Below are positions 1-7,968 of a stretch of 64,000 nt of DNA, piece after piece. The notes beneath the pieces are model-generated. The model saw only the letters and a program-made list of their open reading frames with translations, searched no databases and had not been told where the DNA came from. Where the stretch lies: the NCBI RefSeq assembly GCF_014200675.1, contig NZ_JACHCI010000025.1:18864-82863 (forward strand), read 5' to 3'. This stretch comes from Janthinobacterium saanense (lineage in GTDB: Bacteria; Pseudomonadota; Gammaproteobacteria; Burkholderiales; Burkholderiaceae_D). Numbering within the stretch: position 1 is the stretch's first letter; every line of letters starts with the position of its first letter. Made by a program: the position numbers and the translations under genes.

Positions 1-375
1 GGCGCGCTGATGGTTGCCGATGGCGCCAAGAAAGAAATCTACGGCGGCGAATTGAACACGACCAATAACCGCATGGAATTGAAGGCCGTGATCGAGGCAT
101 TGACGGCGCTCAAGCGCCCTTGCCAGGTGGTGATGTACACCGATAGCCAATACGTGCAAAAGGGCATCAGCGAGTGGATCCATGGCTGGAAGGCACGCGG
201 CTGGAAAACCGCCGCCAAGGCGCCCGTGAAAAACGTCGACCTGTGGCAAGCGCTGGACGCGGCCCAGGCCGTGCATACCATGGAATGGCGCTGGGTACGC
301 GGCCACAACGGCCATCCGGGCAATGAACGGGCCGATCAACTGGCGAATATGGGTGTTGAAACGGTCAGAGCGTGA
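1..375 (+). CDS. rnhA: Ribonuclease HI, 5' end cut off by window
   Basis: Ribonuclease HI cleaves the RNA strand of RNA:DNA hybrids in the cytoplasm. About 125 C-terminal residues are present; the N-terminus with the first catalytic Asp lies left of the window, and the frame is open from base 1. Visible family residues are NNRMEL (catalytic Glu), TDSQYV (Asp), the WKxRGWKT basic patch, KNVDLW and GHxGHPxNERAD (last catalytic Asp). It ends at TGA 373-375 and is followed by a terminator and dnaQ, the usual neighbour in many proteobacteria. It is a chromosomal gene outside the prophage. Confidence 0.95.
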   Translation, partial: GALMVADGAKKEIYGGELNTTNNRMELKAVIEALTALKRPCQVVMYTDSQYVQKGISEWIHGWKARGWKTAAKAPVKNVDLWQALDAAQAVHTMEWRWVRGHNGHPGNERADQLANMGVETVRA

Positions 376-398
376 GTTAAAAAGTAGCAGCAATACAT

Positions 399-441
399 AA
401 GCGAAGGGCACAGCTTTGTTATACTGTGACCTTCGCTTTTT
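399..441 (+). terminator. Rho-independent terminator after rnhA
   Basis: The arms AAGCGAAGG and CCTTCGCTT pair, with an inner CACAG/CTGTG helix, and are followed by a T-rich run. It sits between rnhA and dnaQ, so it probably ends rnhA transcription. Confidence 0.75.
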
Positions 442-462
442 GCTTTTACGAATGAGTCTGCC

Positions 463-1179
463 ATGCGTCAAATTGTTCTCGATACTGAAACCACCGGCCT
501 GAACCCACGCACGGGCGACCGCATCCTGGAGATCGGCGCGGTAGAGTTGAATAACCGCATGCTGACCGGGAACAACTTCCATTACTACATTAATCCCGAG
601 CGTGATTCGGAAGAGGGCGCATTGGCGGTCCACGGATTGACCACCGAATTCCTCAGCGACAAACCGAAATTCGCCGAAATCGTCGAAGAGTTTCGCGCCT
701 ACATCGCCGACGCCGAACTGATCATCCACAACGCGCCCTTCGATATCGGCTTCCTGAACGCCGAATTCAAGCGCCTGAACCTGCCACCTATTCATGAACA
801 CGTGCATGGCGTGATCGACACCCTGGTGCAAGCAAAAGAAATGCACCCCGGCAAGCGCAACTCGCTCGATGCCCTGTGCGACCGCTACGGCGTCTCCAAC
901 GCCCACCGCAAGCTGCACGGCGCGCTGCTGGACTCCGAATTGCTGGCCGACGTCTACCTGGCCATGACGCGCGGCCAGAACAGCCTCAGCATGGATGAAG
1001 AAGTGGAAGTTGCGGCAGACGGCGCCGTGCTGGAAATCGTGCCCCTGGCCGACATCATCTTCCAGCCCGCCAGCGCCGACGAAATCGCCGCCCACGAAAG
1101 CACCATCGCCGGCCTGGACAAAGCCGTCAAAGGTCAATGCATCTGGACCGCTGTCAGCACGCCAGCGGTAGCCGCCTGA
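463..1179 (+). CDS. dnaQ: DNA polymerase III epsilon subunit (proofreading exonuclease)
   Basis: The epsilon subunit is the 3'-5' proofreading exonuclease of the replicative polymerase. The 238-residue protein has ExoI DTETTG (Asp7, Glu9), ExoII NAPFD near residue 90, and an ExoIII segment HRKLHGALLDSELLADVY (HxAxxD type). A C-terminal tail of about 60 residues after the exonuclease fold matches the alpha-binding segment of the family. Length is normal (E. coli about 243). It is chromosomal, downstream of rnhA, and its neighbour on the right is the tRNA gene used as the prophage integration site. Confidence 0.96.
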   Translation: MRQIVLDTETTGLNPRTGDRILEIGAVELNNRMLTGNNFHYYINPERDSEEGALAVHGLTTEFLSDKPKFAEIVEEFRAYIADAELIIHNAPFDIGFLNAEFKRLNLPPIHEHVHGVIDTLVQAKEMHPGKRNSLDALCDRYGVSNAHRKLHGALLDSELLADVYLAMTRGQNSLSMDEEVEVAADGAVLEIVPLADIIFQPASADEIAAHESTIAGLDKAVKGQCIWTAVSTPAVAA

Positions 1180-1217
1180 TAAAAACGGCGCCAAGCAAAA
1201 TTTCCCGCCGCCAGCCC

Positions 1218-1247
1218 TTGCAGACGCCGCAACACTTATGCGATAAT
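1218..1247 (+). promoter_or_regulatory. Putative promoter of the tRNA-Val gene
   Basis: TTGCAG at 1218-1223 and GATAAT at 1242-1247 are separated by 18 bp. A start near 1254 would precede the mature tRNA 5' end at 1260. It lies on the chromosomal side of attL and is not altered by integration. Confidence 0.6.
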
Positions 1248-1259
1248 TCGATCCGCTTA

Positions 1260-1334
1260 GGGAGGTTAGCTCAGGGGTAGAGCACTGCATTCACACTGCA
1301 GGGGTCGCAAGTTCGAAACTTGCACTTCCCACCA
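1260..1334 (+). tRNA. tRNA-Val (anticodon CAC), integration target
   Basis: The 75-nt gene folds completely: acceptor GGGAGGT/ACTTCCC, D-stem GCTC/GAGC, anticodon stem CTGCA/TGCAG with loop TTCACAC, T-stem GCAAG/CTTGC, and encoded CCA. Anticodon CAC reads GUG (Val). The 3' part from 1287 also occurs at the far end of the prophage. The 5' part is therefore chromosomal and the 3' part was supplied by the phage attP, which leaves an intact tRNA gene after integration. Confidence 0.95.
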
Positions 1335-1350
1335 AGAATACGCTGTAAAA
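1287..1350 (+). repeat. attL core (64-bp perfect direct repeat)
   Basis: The segment runs from the anticodon stem of tRNA-Val to 16 bp past the CCA end and is identical to 63768-63831. Similarity continues for another 22 bp with only two mismatches (to 1372 and 63853). The crossover lies within it. Confidence 0.93.
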
Positions 1351-1365
1351 ACAAGTACTTATATT

Positions 1366-1398
1366 AAAGCCGCCTATCACTGATACGCGGCTTTTTTT
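1366..1398 (+). terminator. Phage-supplied terminator for the tRNA
   Basis: The arms AAAGCCGC and GCGGCTTT are followed by a T7 run. The equivalent chromosomal hairpin, with different stem bases, is at 63847-63878 beyond attR. The phage therefore replaced the tRNA terminator together with the tRNA 3' end. Confidence 0.8.
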
Positions 1399-1400
1399 GT

Positions 1401-1424
1401 GGGTGTGATTTCTGGGTGTGATTT
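1401..1424 (+). repeat. Putative integrase arm-type sites, left
   Basis: Two direct copies of GGGTGTGATTT lie at 1401-1411 and 1414-1424, the second touching the integrase stop codon. The same 11-mer recurs on the other side of the core at 63679-63689. Paired short repeats flanking a tyrosine-recombinase core are typical arm-binding sites; the binding is inferred. Confidence 0.55.
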
Positions 1425-2433
1425 AGTTTTTCTGAACCAGCGCCGAGAGCTTGTCCAGTGCCGCCCGTTGCGCATCAACCTGCAGGTGAGCATAACGCTG
1501 CGTGGTTTGAACGTTGCTGTGCCCGAGGATTTTGCTAATTGTATAAAGATCAACGCCTAAGCCAAGCATGATGCTTGCGCAAGAGTGCCGCAAGTCATGA
1601 AAGTTCACATGCTCCATACGCGCTTTTACCCTGGCCCTGCGCCATGATGACTTCAGCCCGTCGACTGAGATTGCTAGCGGAAAATGTTTAAGCCATGGCC
1701 TCAACGCGGGAATGATTGGTATCACGCGCGTTTTAAATGTTTTTGTGTGGCTTGCGGGAAGCCTAATGGTATCGGTACCGATGTCCTCGCTGCGAATCTG
1801 GAATAGCTCACCGCGTCGCGCGCCAGTTAGCAGGGCGGCCCAAATTGCGGCCTGGGCCTGCTCCGAGCAATGCTCTGCAATCATGCGCACCTCTGCGACG
1901 CTCAAGAAAATTTCGCGCTTGTTGTCCACCCTGACGTTTTCAATTCTTAGGCCGTAATTTTCCGGGATAATGCGGCGGCGCCAAGCAAGTGCCAAACCTT
2001 TTTTTGCGCACGCAAGTGATCGATTGATTGTTGCTGGGGCGTATGCTGCTTTCATTTTCTTTGTTTTTGTATCCGGGACTTTCCTGCTCATGTCTCTGAT
2101 AACATGATCGGAGAACTCTTGCGCCTCACTGGCCTTGTACTTGGCAGCCCACGGCCCTAGGCGCCTGGCATGGTGCTGCGATGTTTCTGCGCTGCGCAGC
2201 GTTTCTGAGTGCTCCACATATATTGCCAAAATTTCCGACATGGATGGGTCGCCCGGAATGTTGAGTTGCCTGGCTGTCGGCGATGCCATGCGCAAGATTG
2301 CCGAGCGAAGCTCAGCCTCTACGCGCTTGGCATCACTCGCAGTTGCACCTTTCGGCAGCTTTCTGTGAATTCTTTTCCCGCCCGCCTCAATGCCGACGTG
2401 CTTTCTTCCGTTTTTATCATCCCAGATGGACAT
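1423..2433 (-). CDS. int: Tyrosine-recombinase integrase
   Basis: Integrase catalyses site-specific recombination between attP and the tRNA-Val attB, and excision with a directionality factor. The C-terminal catalytic domain shows GARRGE (first Arg), a HTKTFK segment (Lys), HDLRH (His-x-x-Arg), LGH and the nucleophile Tyr in TTQRYAHL. The N-terminal half has an arm-binding-like region and a SAM-like core-binding segment. I chose the ATG at 2433 because AAAGGAA lies 8 nt upstream; an in-frame ATG at 2463 is possible. The gene ends at attL and its 5' end overlaps the upstream HTH gene by at least 115 bp. Confidence 0.95.
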   Translation of the reverse strand: MSIWDDKNGRKHVGIEAGGKRIHRKLPKGATASDAKRVEAELRSAILRMASPTARQLNIPGDPSMSEILAIYVEHSETLRSAETSQHHARRLGPWAAKYKASEAQEFSDHVIRDMSRKVPDTKTKKMKAAYAPATINRSLACAKKGLALAWRRRIIPENYGLRIENVRVDNKREIFLSVAEVRMIAEHCSEQAQAAIWAALLTGARRGELFQIRSEDIGTDTIRLPASHTKTFKTRVIPIIPALRPWLKHFPLAISVDGLKSSWRRARVKARMEHVNFHDLRHSCASIMLGLGVDLYTISKILGHSNVQTTQRYAHLQVDAQRAALDKLSALVQKN

Positions 2434-2681
2434 TGGTTGTGTTCCTTTAACCAGTTCTTGCATTCTTCAAGGTCGTAGCGCTTGGAGCGCGCACCGACCG
2501 GTGTATATGGCAGCCCCGCCTGCTCCAGGCGGCGGATCGTTGATTCGCTGACGCCGAGCGCAGCGCATATCTGCTGCCTATTCAATTCGCCGGATGCTCT
2601 GGCGGGCTTCTTGCCTGCGGCCTTGTCCAGCGCCGCCACCATTTCGGCGATGTGGCGCATTTCGACTTCACTCATGTTCAT
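2319..2681 (-). CDS. Excisionase-like HTH protein
   Basis: The 120-residue protein has a helix-turn-helix segment at about residues 32-75 (NRQQICAALGVSESTIRRLE, then a wing-like PVGARSKRYDLEECKNWL) of the MerR/AlpA/excisionase type. This fold and the position directly upstream of int suggest a recombination directionality factor or a small regulator; this is inference. Its last 35-45 codons overlap the start of int in another frame, so translation of the two is probably coupled. The start overlaps the upstream stop (ATGA at 2678-2681). Confidence 0.7.
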   Translation of the reverse strand: MNMSEVEMRHIAEMVAALDKAAGKKPARASGELNRQQICAALGVSESTIRRLEQAGLPYTPVGARSKRYDLEECKNWLKEHNQCPSGMIKTEESTSALRRAGKEFTESCRKVQLRVMPSA

Positions 2682-3304
2682 GGCGCGCTCCCGGTTGCAT
2701 CGCCCTTGGCGGCAGCATCATATGCAGTCACAAGCGCCAGGTAGTTCAGCTCGGTATGATGGCGGCCCTTGGCCTTGATCAGCTTGCCGGCGGCAGCGAG
2801 CAGGGCTTCCAGCTGCGCCGTGCGGGCTTCGGCCTTCTCTGCTTTGCCCGCCCACGCTTCGCCCAGCGCCCGGCTTTCAGCCAGCGCCGCTGCCCGCCAT
2901 TCGTTGACTTGCTTCACTTCGGCTTCGGCTTTCTCGGCGCGCTCTTCTAAAAATTCTATTGATTGCTGCGCGCCATGTGCTGCCTCAGCTACAAGTTGCG
3001 CGTCCCAGGCGATTGCATCGGCATGCTTTACCCACTCGCCATCTGCGTCTTCTTCCATGGCCTTATCCCAGTGAACCATGTAGCCAGTTCCATACTGGGA
3101 TTCGACTAGGTCAAAGCGCTGCAGCATATCCACGCTCCCCGCAGCTACTGGCGGGGCGATGGCAGGCACTTCAAATTCATCCATCAGCGCCTTGCGCAAT
3201 GTGGTGCGATAGTCCTGAGTGGGACAATCCACATAATCGTCAACAAGGTCTAGAATTCGCTTGCAGCGGTTGATCTGGATCGACGTTTTGTCGTAGGCGC
3301 TCAT
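2678..3304 (-). CDS. Phage protein with central coiled coil
   Basis: The 208-residue protein is not recognised. Residues about 105-175 are Ala/Glu/Lys-rich with heptad character (coiled coil). The N-terminal part is acidic and carries VESQYGTGYMVHW. The gene overlaps both neighbours by 4 bp and belongs to the left-arm chain transcribed from the PL region. No catalytic motif or membrane segment is seen. Such proteins are common in temperate-phage left arms and have no assigned role. Confidence 0.7.
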   Translation of the reverse strand: MSAYDKTSIQINRCKRILDLVDDYVDCPTQDYRTTLRKALMDEFEVPAIAPPVAAGSVDMLQRFDLVESQYGTGYMVHWDKAMEEDADGEWVKHADAIAWDAQLVAEAAHGAQQSIEFLEERAEKAEAEVKQVNEWRAAALAESRALGEAWAGKAEKAEARTAQLEALLAAAGKLIKAKGRHHTELNYLALVTAYDAAAKGDATGSAP

Positions 3305-3552
3305 GATGCCGCCTTGGCAGCGATAGGATCGCTCTTTTTATGCCGCAATGCGTGCCCCGCATCAAATGCGAGTTGAGCTAATTCTTTTCTGTTTCTGACG
3401 TTACCTTCAGCTTTCCAGAATTTGTTGAAGGCTTCTACCGCTGAACCCCTTGGCTTGGGTTTGAGCCTATCTTCCAATTCATCGATGCGCTTCCGAAGTT
3501 CCCAATTTTCTTTAGTGGCGCTACGGGCCTCTAACTCATCTATTGTAGGCAT
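3301..3552 (-). CDS. Small phage protein
   Basis: I chose the ATG at 3552 (protein begins MPTIDELEA, 83 residues); an upstream in-frame ATG at 3591 would overlap the previous gene. The N-terminal third is a short charged coiled coil, and the middle has EAFNKFWKAEG. There is 1 bp to the upstream stop and a 4-bp overlap with the downstream start. Function unknown. Confidence 0.65.
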   Translation of the reverse strand: MPTIDELEARSATKENWELRKRIDELEDRLKPKPRGSAVEAFNKFWKAEGNVRNRKELAQLAFDAGHALRHKKSDPIAAKAAS

Positions 3553-3553
3553 A

Positions 3554-4441
3554 TTATTTTCCCGCCTTGGCAGCGATAGCGGCGCGGGCAAACGCGATTA
3601 CGTCCTGAAGGCAACTGAACTCAGTGTCCGAGTAATATCCAGGTTGCCCCATGTAGCGGGAATATTTGTGGAGAATCGTCCGAATTTTCGAATTGCTCAG
3701 TTCTTGGGCATCGCCCTGCGCTGCTGGGGCGGCGGGAGCGTTAGCGATAATTGCGGCGTAGTGGTTGAAAGCGATGCGCGGGAAGCCGCCGATATCCAGT
3801 TGCGCCATTGTTGGATTATTAATTGGCACCAGCTTCCAGCCATCCGGCACGGCCACGGGCTGCACGGGGGCCCGGTGCTTTTCTTGGCTGTACAAGTCTT
3901 GGTAGAACAGGGCGATCTTCTGCCAGTCCACCGGCTCTTGCGCCTGCACCGGGGCGGCTGCGAGGGCGGCGCGGCCAGCCATCCATGCCTTCATCGCAAC
4001 GCTGCATATCGAACTGGTCGAGCGGATGCCGTGCGACTCTTGAATCAGTCCTTCTGCCATAGCCCACTCCTCAAACGCCGCCCGCTCATCCGCTACCACT
4101 TGGGGCGCGGTGGCTGGCAGCGATGAGTACTTCGGTGCGGCCGCCAGCATGGCGCGATATGCCGGCGCCATCGTAGCCAACATGCCAGCTAACGCATCCA
4201 CGGTCGTGCCTGGCGCCATATCCATTTGCATCAAGACGAGCGGTGCTGCCTGGCGTGCTAGGTCGATATCGGCAAGCGATGCGGTTGGCCAGGATGCGAT
4301 TGCGGCACCAGCGATGATCTCAGGCGTCGGCTCAATCGGAACCAGCCTCCATCCATCCGGCACGGCCAGGTATTGCGGCGTTGCGGCGACCGAAGGGGGA
4401 GCAGCTTGCTCCAGCGTGTCATTGCTATCGTTGTTGATCAT
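3554..4441 (-). CDS. Phage protein with duplicated VPDGWxLVPI motif
   Basis: The 295-residue protein contains the motif VPDGW(R/K)LVPI twice, near residues 27 and 199, each followed by a helical Ala-rich stretch. A block near residue 120-160 (FEEWAMAEG, MKAWMAGRAAL) is of a kind often found in phage left-arm proteins. The duplication suggests two copies of one small domain. There is no signal peptide or catalytic signature. It overlaps the upstream gene by 4 bp. Function unknown. Confidence 0.7.
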   Translation of the reverse strand: MINNDSNDTLEQAAPPSVAATPQYLAVPDGWRLVPIEPTPEIIAGAAIASWPTASLADIDLARQAAPLVLMQMDMAPGTTVDALAGMLATMAPAYRAMLAAAPKYSSLPATAPQVVADERAAFEEWAMAEGLIQESHGIRSTSSICSVAMKAWMAGRAALAAAPVQAQEPVDWQKIALFYQDLYSQEKHRAPVQPVAVPDGWKLVPINNPTMAQLDIGGFPRIAFNHYAAIIANAPAAPAAQGDAQELSNSKIRTILHKYSRYMGQPGYYSDTEFSCLQDVIAFARAAIAAKAGK

Positions 4442-4671
4442 TCTGCATGCTCCAAAAAAGTTATTTCACTGGGCTGGCGCGGTGTCGCGTCGCCCATCAG
4501 GTAAATCACGGATGACACGCCACCACCCAGCACCTGGGCGCCCATGCCGCGCAGGTAGTGCTGCTTGCCCTCGAACAGCACGGGCTGGCAGGTGTGGATT
4601 GCGCGCAGCACAGCGCGGTCCAGCTTGTAGGCGGCCTCGGCCGGGGCCTCTGGTGCTGGGCTGGTGTTCAT
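4438..4671 (-). CDS. Small phage protein
   Basis: The 77-residue protein is unrecognised. It has a Pro/Ala-rich N-terminus, then a compact segment CQPVLFEGKQHYLRGMGAQ resembling a small beta barrel, and an acidic end. It is translationally linked to both neighbours by 4-bp overlaps. Confidence 0.65.
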   Translation of the reverse strand: MNTSPAPEAPAEAAYKLDRAVLRAIHTCQPVLFEGKQHYLRGMGAQVLGGGVSSVIYLMGDATPRQPSEITFLEHAE

Positions 4672-5000
4672 TGGGCTGCCGGCACTGGCCGCACGTAGTG
4701 GGCAACGGGGCCGTCATCGGTATCGAAGATGGACAACAGGAACCAGCCATCGCCGGGCGGCACGGTTGGCTGCCAGTCGATCAGGGCGCTCGGGTCGCCG
4801 TCGCTCTCCATGTAGCGATCTGCGAGGTCTGGCGCATCCCCTTCCATCCAGATGCTGGCAGCTTGAACGCCGCATTCCGCCAGCCAGCCAGTGAACGCTT
4901 CGGCGCTTTCATCGGTGTCCGGGAGGCTCGCCAGGGCAGGGTGGTAGTAGCTGCCGTCTGCATTGCGTACTATCGGCGCTGCTTCAATGGTCGTTTTCAT
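4668..5000 (-). CDS. Small acidic phage protein
   Basis: The 110-residue acidic protein is unrecognised. It begins with RNADGSYYHPALASLPD and has a GDGWFLLSIFDTDDGPVAHYVRP tail that looks like paired beta strands. The start is preceded by an AAGGTAAAT stretch. It heads a small sub-block; about 100 bp with a hairpin separate it from the gene upstream. Confidence 0.65.
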   Translation of the reverse strand: MKTTIEAAPIVRNADGSYYHPALASLPDTDESAEAFTGWLAECGVQAASIWMEGDAPDLADRYMESDGDPSALIDWQPTVPPGDGWFLLSIFDTDDGPVAHYVRPVPAAQ

Positions 5001-5057
5001 ATTTACCTTTCAGGTTGATGTCTTGGTTGTGCCGCTATGGCGCAGCCATTAAAACTT

Positions 5058-5094
5058 CCGACCCCATGCACCCCATGCATGTGCGCTGGGTCGG
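5058..5094. terminator. Hairpin between left-arm genes
   Basis: CCGACCC and GGGTCGG pair around a 23-nt loop that contains a repeated CCCATGCA. There is no T-run, so it may be a processing or attenuation site rather than a full terminator. Confidence 0.3.
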
Positions 5095-5100
5095 ATGCTG

Positions 5101-5535
5101 TTATGACGCCATCCGTACAGCCCGGCCGCCGCGCCAACGCCAGCCTGGCGCGATCTGGCTGTGGCGCCACATGGCCATGCGCTGCTTGGTTGACGGGCGC
5201 GGCCACGGCTTGCCGCCGCACTCCCATTCGAAGCCTTCCCAGTAATCAGATGGCAATTGGGCGTGATCGTAGTGGCGCTCCCAGCCGGTCCGGGAATCGT
5301 GACCATCCCACTCGCCATCGAAGTCTTGCCAAGAAACTTCTGGAATCGCGCCGATGCGCTGCCATAAGCCGTATTCGGCGGGGCGGTGATGGCGCAGCCA
5401 CTTGCCGCGCTTCCACGGATACGGCTCATCAATGACACCAGGTTCGGTCGACGGCGTGTACTTCGTCGTGTCGCCATGGCTCCGCAACAGCTCGACCGCG
5501 CGCTTGGCCTGCTTCTTGTAGATGCGCGGGTTCAT
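5101..5535 (-). CDS. Trp-rich phage protein
   Basis: The 144-residue protein starts at ATG 5535 (MNPRIYKKQAKRAVELL), which overlaps the upstream stop as ATGA; the frame is open further upstream but out of context. It is rich in Trp, Tyr and Arg (YPWKRGKWLRH, YGLWQRIGAIP, ERHYDHAQLPSDYWEGFEWECG, WRHSQIAPGWRWRGG), suggesting a compact DNA- or protein-binding fold. Function unknown. Confidence 0.65.
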   Translation of the reverse strand: MNPRIYKKQAKRAVELLRSHGDTTKYTPSTEPGVIDEPYPWKRGKWLRHHRPAEYGLWQRIGAIPEVSWQDFDGEWDGHDSRTGWERHYDHAQLPSDYWEGFEWECGGKPWPRPSTKQRMAMWRHSQIAPGWRWRGGRAVRMAS

Positions 5536-6236
5536 GGCGCAACTCGCTTGAAGGTAATCGCCCAGCACCACGGATTCATTTCCCAGGCGCCGGCGCCGTT
5601 GATTGCCTCCCATAGGTGGCGGTAAAGCTTGAGGTGCGTATCGCAGTCCGAGCAGTCCACGTCGAAGTTGACGCCGCCGCCCGCGCCCAGCGTGCTGCGC
5701 AACCCGGTGCCGGCGCACGTCGGGCAGAGCTGCCAGCCATCCTTTGTGCACACTTCCGGGCGCTGGCTGTCGTCGCCATCCAGTTGCATGACGCCCTCGG
5801 CCTTGGCATCTGCCTCGCTGCAGTCGTTCAGCCGCTCGACGCGCACCGACACGATCTCCAGCAGGATCCGGCTGGCCCAGCGCGGCATGTGGATCGAAGT
5901 GCGCGTTTTGCCCGTGCATTCGCCTTCCGGCGCGGCGCCGTCCGCGTCATACCAGACTTGGTGCGGCTGCATATCGCGCGGGGCCATGTAGTCGGAGCGG
6001 CCGCCGTCGCCGGTCGAACGCCACGTCTCACGTACCCAGATGCGGTCGCCAGGCTGGCCGTGCGGGCACAGCTCGGCAGCCGTGCCGGGACGTGGGTTGC
6101 CAAAAGGCGGGGTAAGACATGCAACGAGGCCAGGAGTCTTGTGCGTGATGTTCAGGATCCGCCGCGTCTGCGTCTTGCTGCCATCGAGCAGGGCGCGCAC
6201 CATGGGCGCCTTGAAAAGCATGCCGGTTTCTTTCAT
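5532..6236 (-). CDS. ASCH/PUA-like phage protein with zinc ribbon
   Basis: The N-terminus (LFKAPMVRALLDGSKTQTRR) and PGDRIWVRETW are the signature of a phage family with an ASCH/PUA-like nucleic-acid-binding fold. A Cys cluster CPTCAGTG...CSDC near residues 175-205 probably binds zinc and looks inserted into the fold, which then closes with NPWCWAITFKRV. The gene overlaps both neighbours by 4 bp. A role in RNA or modified-DNA binding is inferred from the fold only. Confidence 0.75.
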   Translation of the reverse strand: MKETGMLFKAPMVRALLDGSKTQTRRILNITHKTPGLVACLTPPFGNPRPGTAAELCPHGQPGDRIWVRETWRSTGDGGRSDYMAPRDMQPHQVWYDADGAAPEGECTGKTRTSIHMPRWASRILLEIVSVRVERLNDCSEADAKAEGVMQLDGDDSQRPEVCTKDGWQLCPTCAGTGLRSTLGAGGGVNFDVDCSDCDTHLKLYRHLWEAINGAGAWEMNPWCWAITFKRVAP

Positions 6237-6649
6237 GACGCGCCGCCTTTCAAAAATTCATTAATCCGCCCAGCCAGAGGGTTGATGTTTGGCGCCTCGC
6301 CGGCGGTCTGGCATGCTTTGACGTGCTCATCGTGCGGCGCCACTACCTCGACCAGCAGCGCCCGCGCCGCAGCAAGCTTTTCTTCCAGGCCTTTTGCGTA
6401 GAGGCTCATGCCGCGCGCGCTCCAGCCGCCAGCAAGATGATCGTCGGACAGGCCGTCGAGCGCATTCCAGCAAGCAACCAGGCGCTGCGCGTTGGCCTCG
6501 CGCATGCCGGGATTGTTCGCGCCGAAGTCGATGGCGACCGCAACGCCAGCACGGCCATCCATTCCGCGAATCACGGTTTCCGGGCTGCAACCGTCATCCT
6601 GGCCGGTTTCGGCAACGAAAAGTAGGCCAGGGGTATGCGCGCCGCTCAC
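6233..6649 (-). CDS. Conserved-type phage protein
   Basis: The 138-residue protein begins [12 protein letters not shown] and has [20 protein letters not shown] followed by a helix, the layout of a widespread phage left-arm family without known function. It overlaps both neighbours by 4 bp. Confidence 0.65.
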   Translation of the reverse strand: MSGAHTPGLLFVAETGQDDGCSPETVIRGMDGRAGVAVAIDFGANNPGMREANAQRLVACWNALDGLSDDHLAGGWSARGMSLYAKGLEEKLAAARALLVEVVAPHDEHVKACQTAGEAPNINPLAGRINEFLKGGAS

Positions 6650-7959
6650 GCTGCCACTCCCGACGCGGCCAGTACCGTACGGTCACCGTTCGACGCCGCG
6701 ACGCTGACCACGCCCTTAGCTTCCATCGCCTCAATCAGCCGCGCGGCTCGGTTGTAGCCGAGGAGAAGATGGCGCTGCACCAGCGACACCGAGGCGCGTT
6801 CCTGGGTGCGGACAAGGTCCACGGCCTGGGTGTAGAGTGGATCGTCGGCGCTGCCGTCGCCGGGCGGCACGGCGGCACTTGCGCCCAGCTCGACGGACTC
6901 GCCGCCGACCGTGATAGTGGCGGTGGCGCCATCCTTGGCAAGGCTGTTGTGCAGGCGACGCACTGCGGCCGCCGCGCTGCCATCATCGCTGGCCACGCGC
7001 TGTGCGCGCACCGGCTCATCGCCTTTTGCTGGCGCACTATCCGCCGGGCGCGTCGCTGGCTTTTCAACATCAGCCTCACCACCCAGCGCCTCGACCAGGT
7101 CGGACAGCATCTTGGCCAGCTCGCCGGTCATCAAGGTGAAGTCGCTGTCGAAGCGCTCGTCGGCCGCTTCGCCAATCGCGCATTCCCGCAGTATGTCGAG
7201 CGCCTTGACGCTCTTGATGGCCAGGCTCTCGTCCAGCACGAAGCTGATCTTGTCGCTCCAGGTCATGGCCAGGCGCGTGCACTGCTTGCCGGCCGCGATA
7301 TGGCGGCGGATATCGTCCGCTTCGAGTGTGTGGCGCTTGTATGCCACTTGGGCCTTGCTCTCGCCGGTGGCGCGCATGATGGCGTCCTGGTCGACCGTGA
7401 AGCCGGAAGGGGATTCATCGGCTTGCAGCCATTCCGTCATCGCGCCCACCGGCGAGCGCATGACGCGTAGGCTTTCCAGCGGCAGCTTGTCGACGGATTT
7501 CAGCAGCAGCTTGATCACTTCATCGGCCTTGGCCGGGCTGGCCGCGTCCACCACCAGCCAGCCATTCACCGGATCGATCCACACGGCCGTGGTGCTGAGA
7601 ATGGCGAAGGCGCGCGGCAGCAGTTCGTCGGTGACGCGCTCCTTCAATTCCTTCATGGCCTTCTTGCCGGGCGCGAAGCCCTGGGCTTCTTCCATTTCCA
7701 GCGCGCGGGCGGCGGCCACTTGGTTGACCACGGTCGACGGCAGCAGCTTCTTCTCGGTTTTCAGCTGCAGCAGGAACTGGCCGCCTACGGCGTGCACCAG
7801 CGGCGCGCCGGCGCCGCGTGGTGCGGCCCAGCCCTGGCGCACCAGGTCCATGCTGGTGGCAGGCGTGAACTGCTGCGGCGCCAGCGCCTGCTCGAGCACG
7901 GCGGCTGTCATGGCCCAACGGGCGGGAATGCGGTAAATCTGGAGGTTTTTGAAAAACAT
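6646..7959 (-). CDS. rdgC: RdgC-like recombination protein with FtsK-gamma-like C-terminal domain
   Basis: RdgC is a ring-shaped dsDNA-binding protein that modulates RecA. Residues 1 to about 305 match the family: [11 protein letters not shown] start, [76 protein letters not shown]. Typical RdgC ends near residue 300. Here a Ser/Ala-rich linker leads to residues 372-437, a winged helix with [31 protein letters not shown] and [11 protein letters not shown]. That is the FtsK gamma signature, the domain that reads KOPS and activates XerD. The gene lies beside ninB in the recombination module; the combined function is inference. Confidence 0.9.
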   Translation of the reverse strand: MFFKNLQIYRIPARWAMTAAVLEQALAPQQFTPATSMDLVRQGWAAPRGAGAPLVHAVGGQFLLQLKTEKKLLPSTVVNQVAAARALEMEEAQGFAPGKKAMKELKERVTDELLPRAFAILSTTAVWIDPVNGWLVVDAASPAKADEVIKLLLKSVDKLPLESLRVMRSPVGAMTEWLQADESPSGFTVDQDAIMRATGESKAQVAYKRHTLEADDIRRHIAAGKQCTRLAMTWSDKISFVLDESLAIKSVKALDILRECAIGEAADERFDSDFTLMTGELAKMLSDLVEALGGEADVEKPATRPADSAPAKGDEPVRAQRVASDDGSAAAAVRRLHNSLAKDGATATITVGGESVELGASAAVPPGDGSADDPLYTQAVDLVRTQERASVSLVQRHLLLGYNRAARLIEAMEAKGVVSVAASNGDRTVLAASGVAA

Positions 7960-7968
7960 GGCGCTTCC

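Noticed and set aside
6394..7470. Plus-strand frame opposite the rdgC region
   Set aside because: Arg/His/Gly-rich antisense product; the minus-strand gene has clear family motifs.
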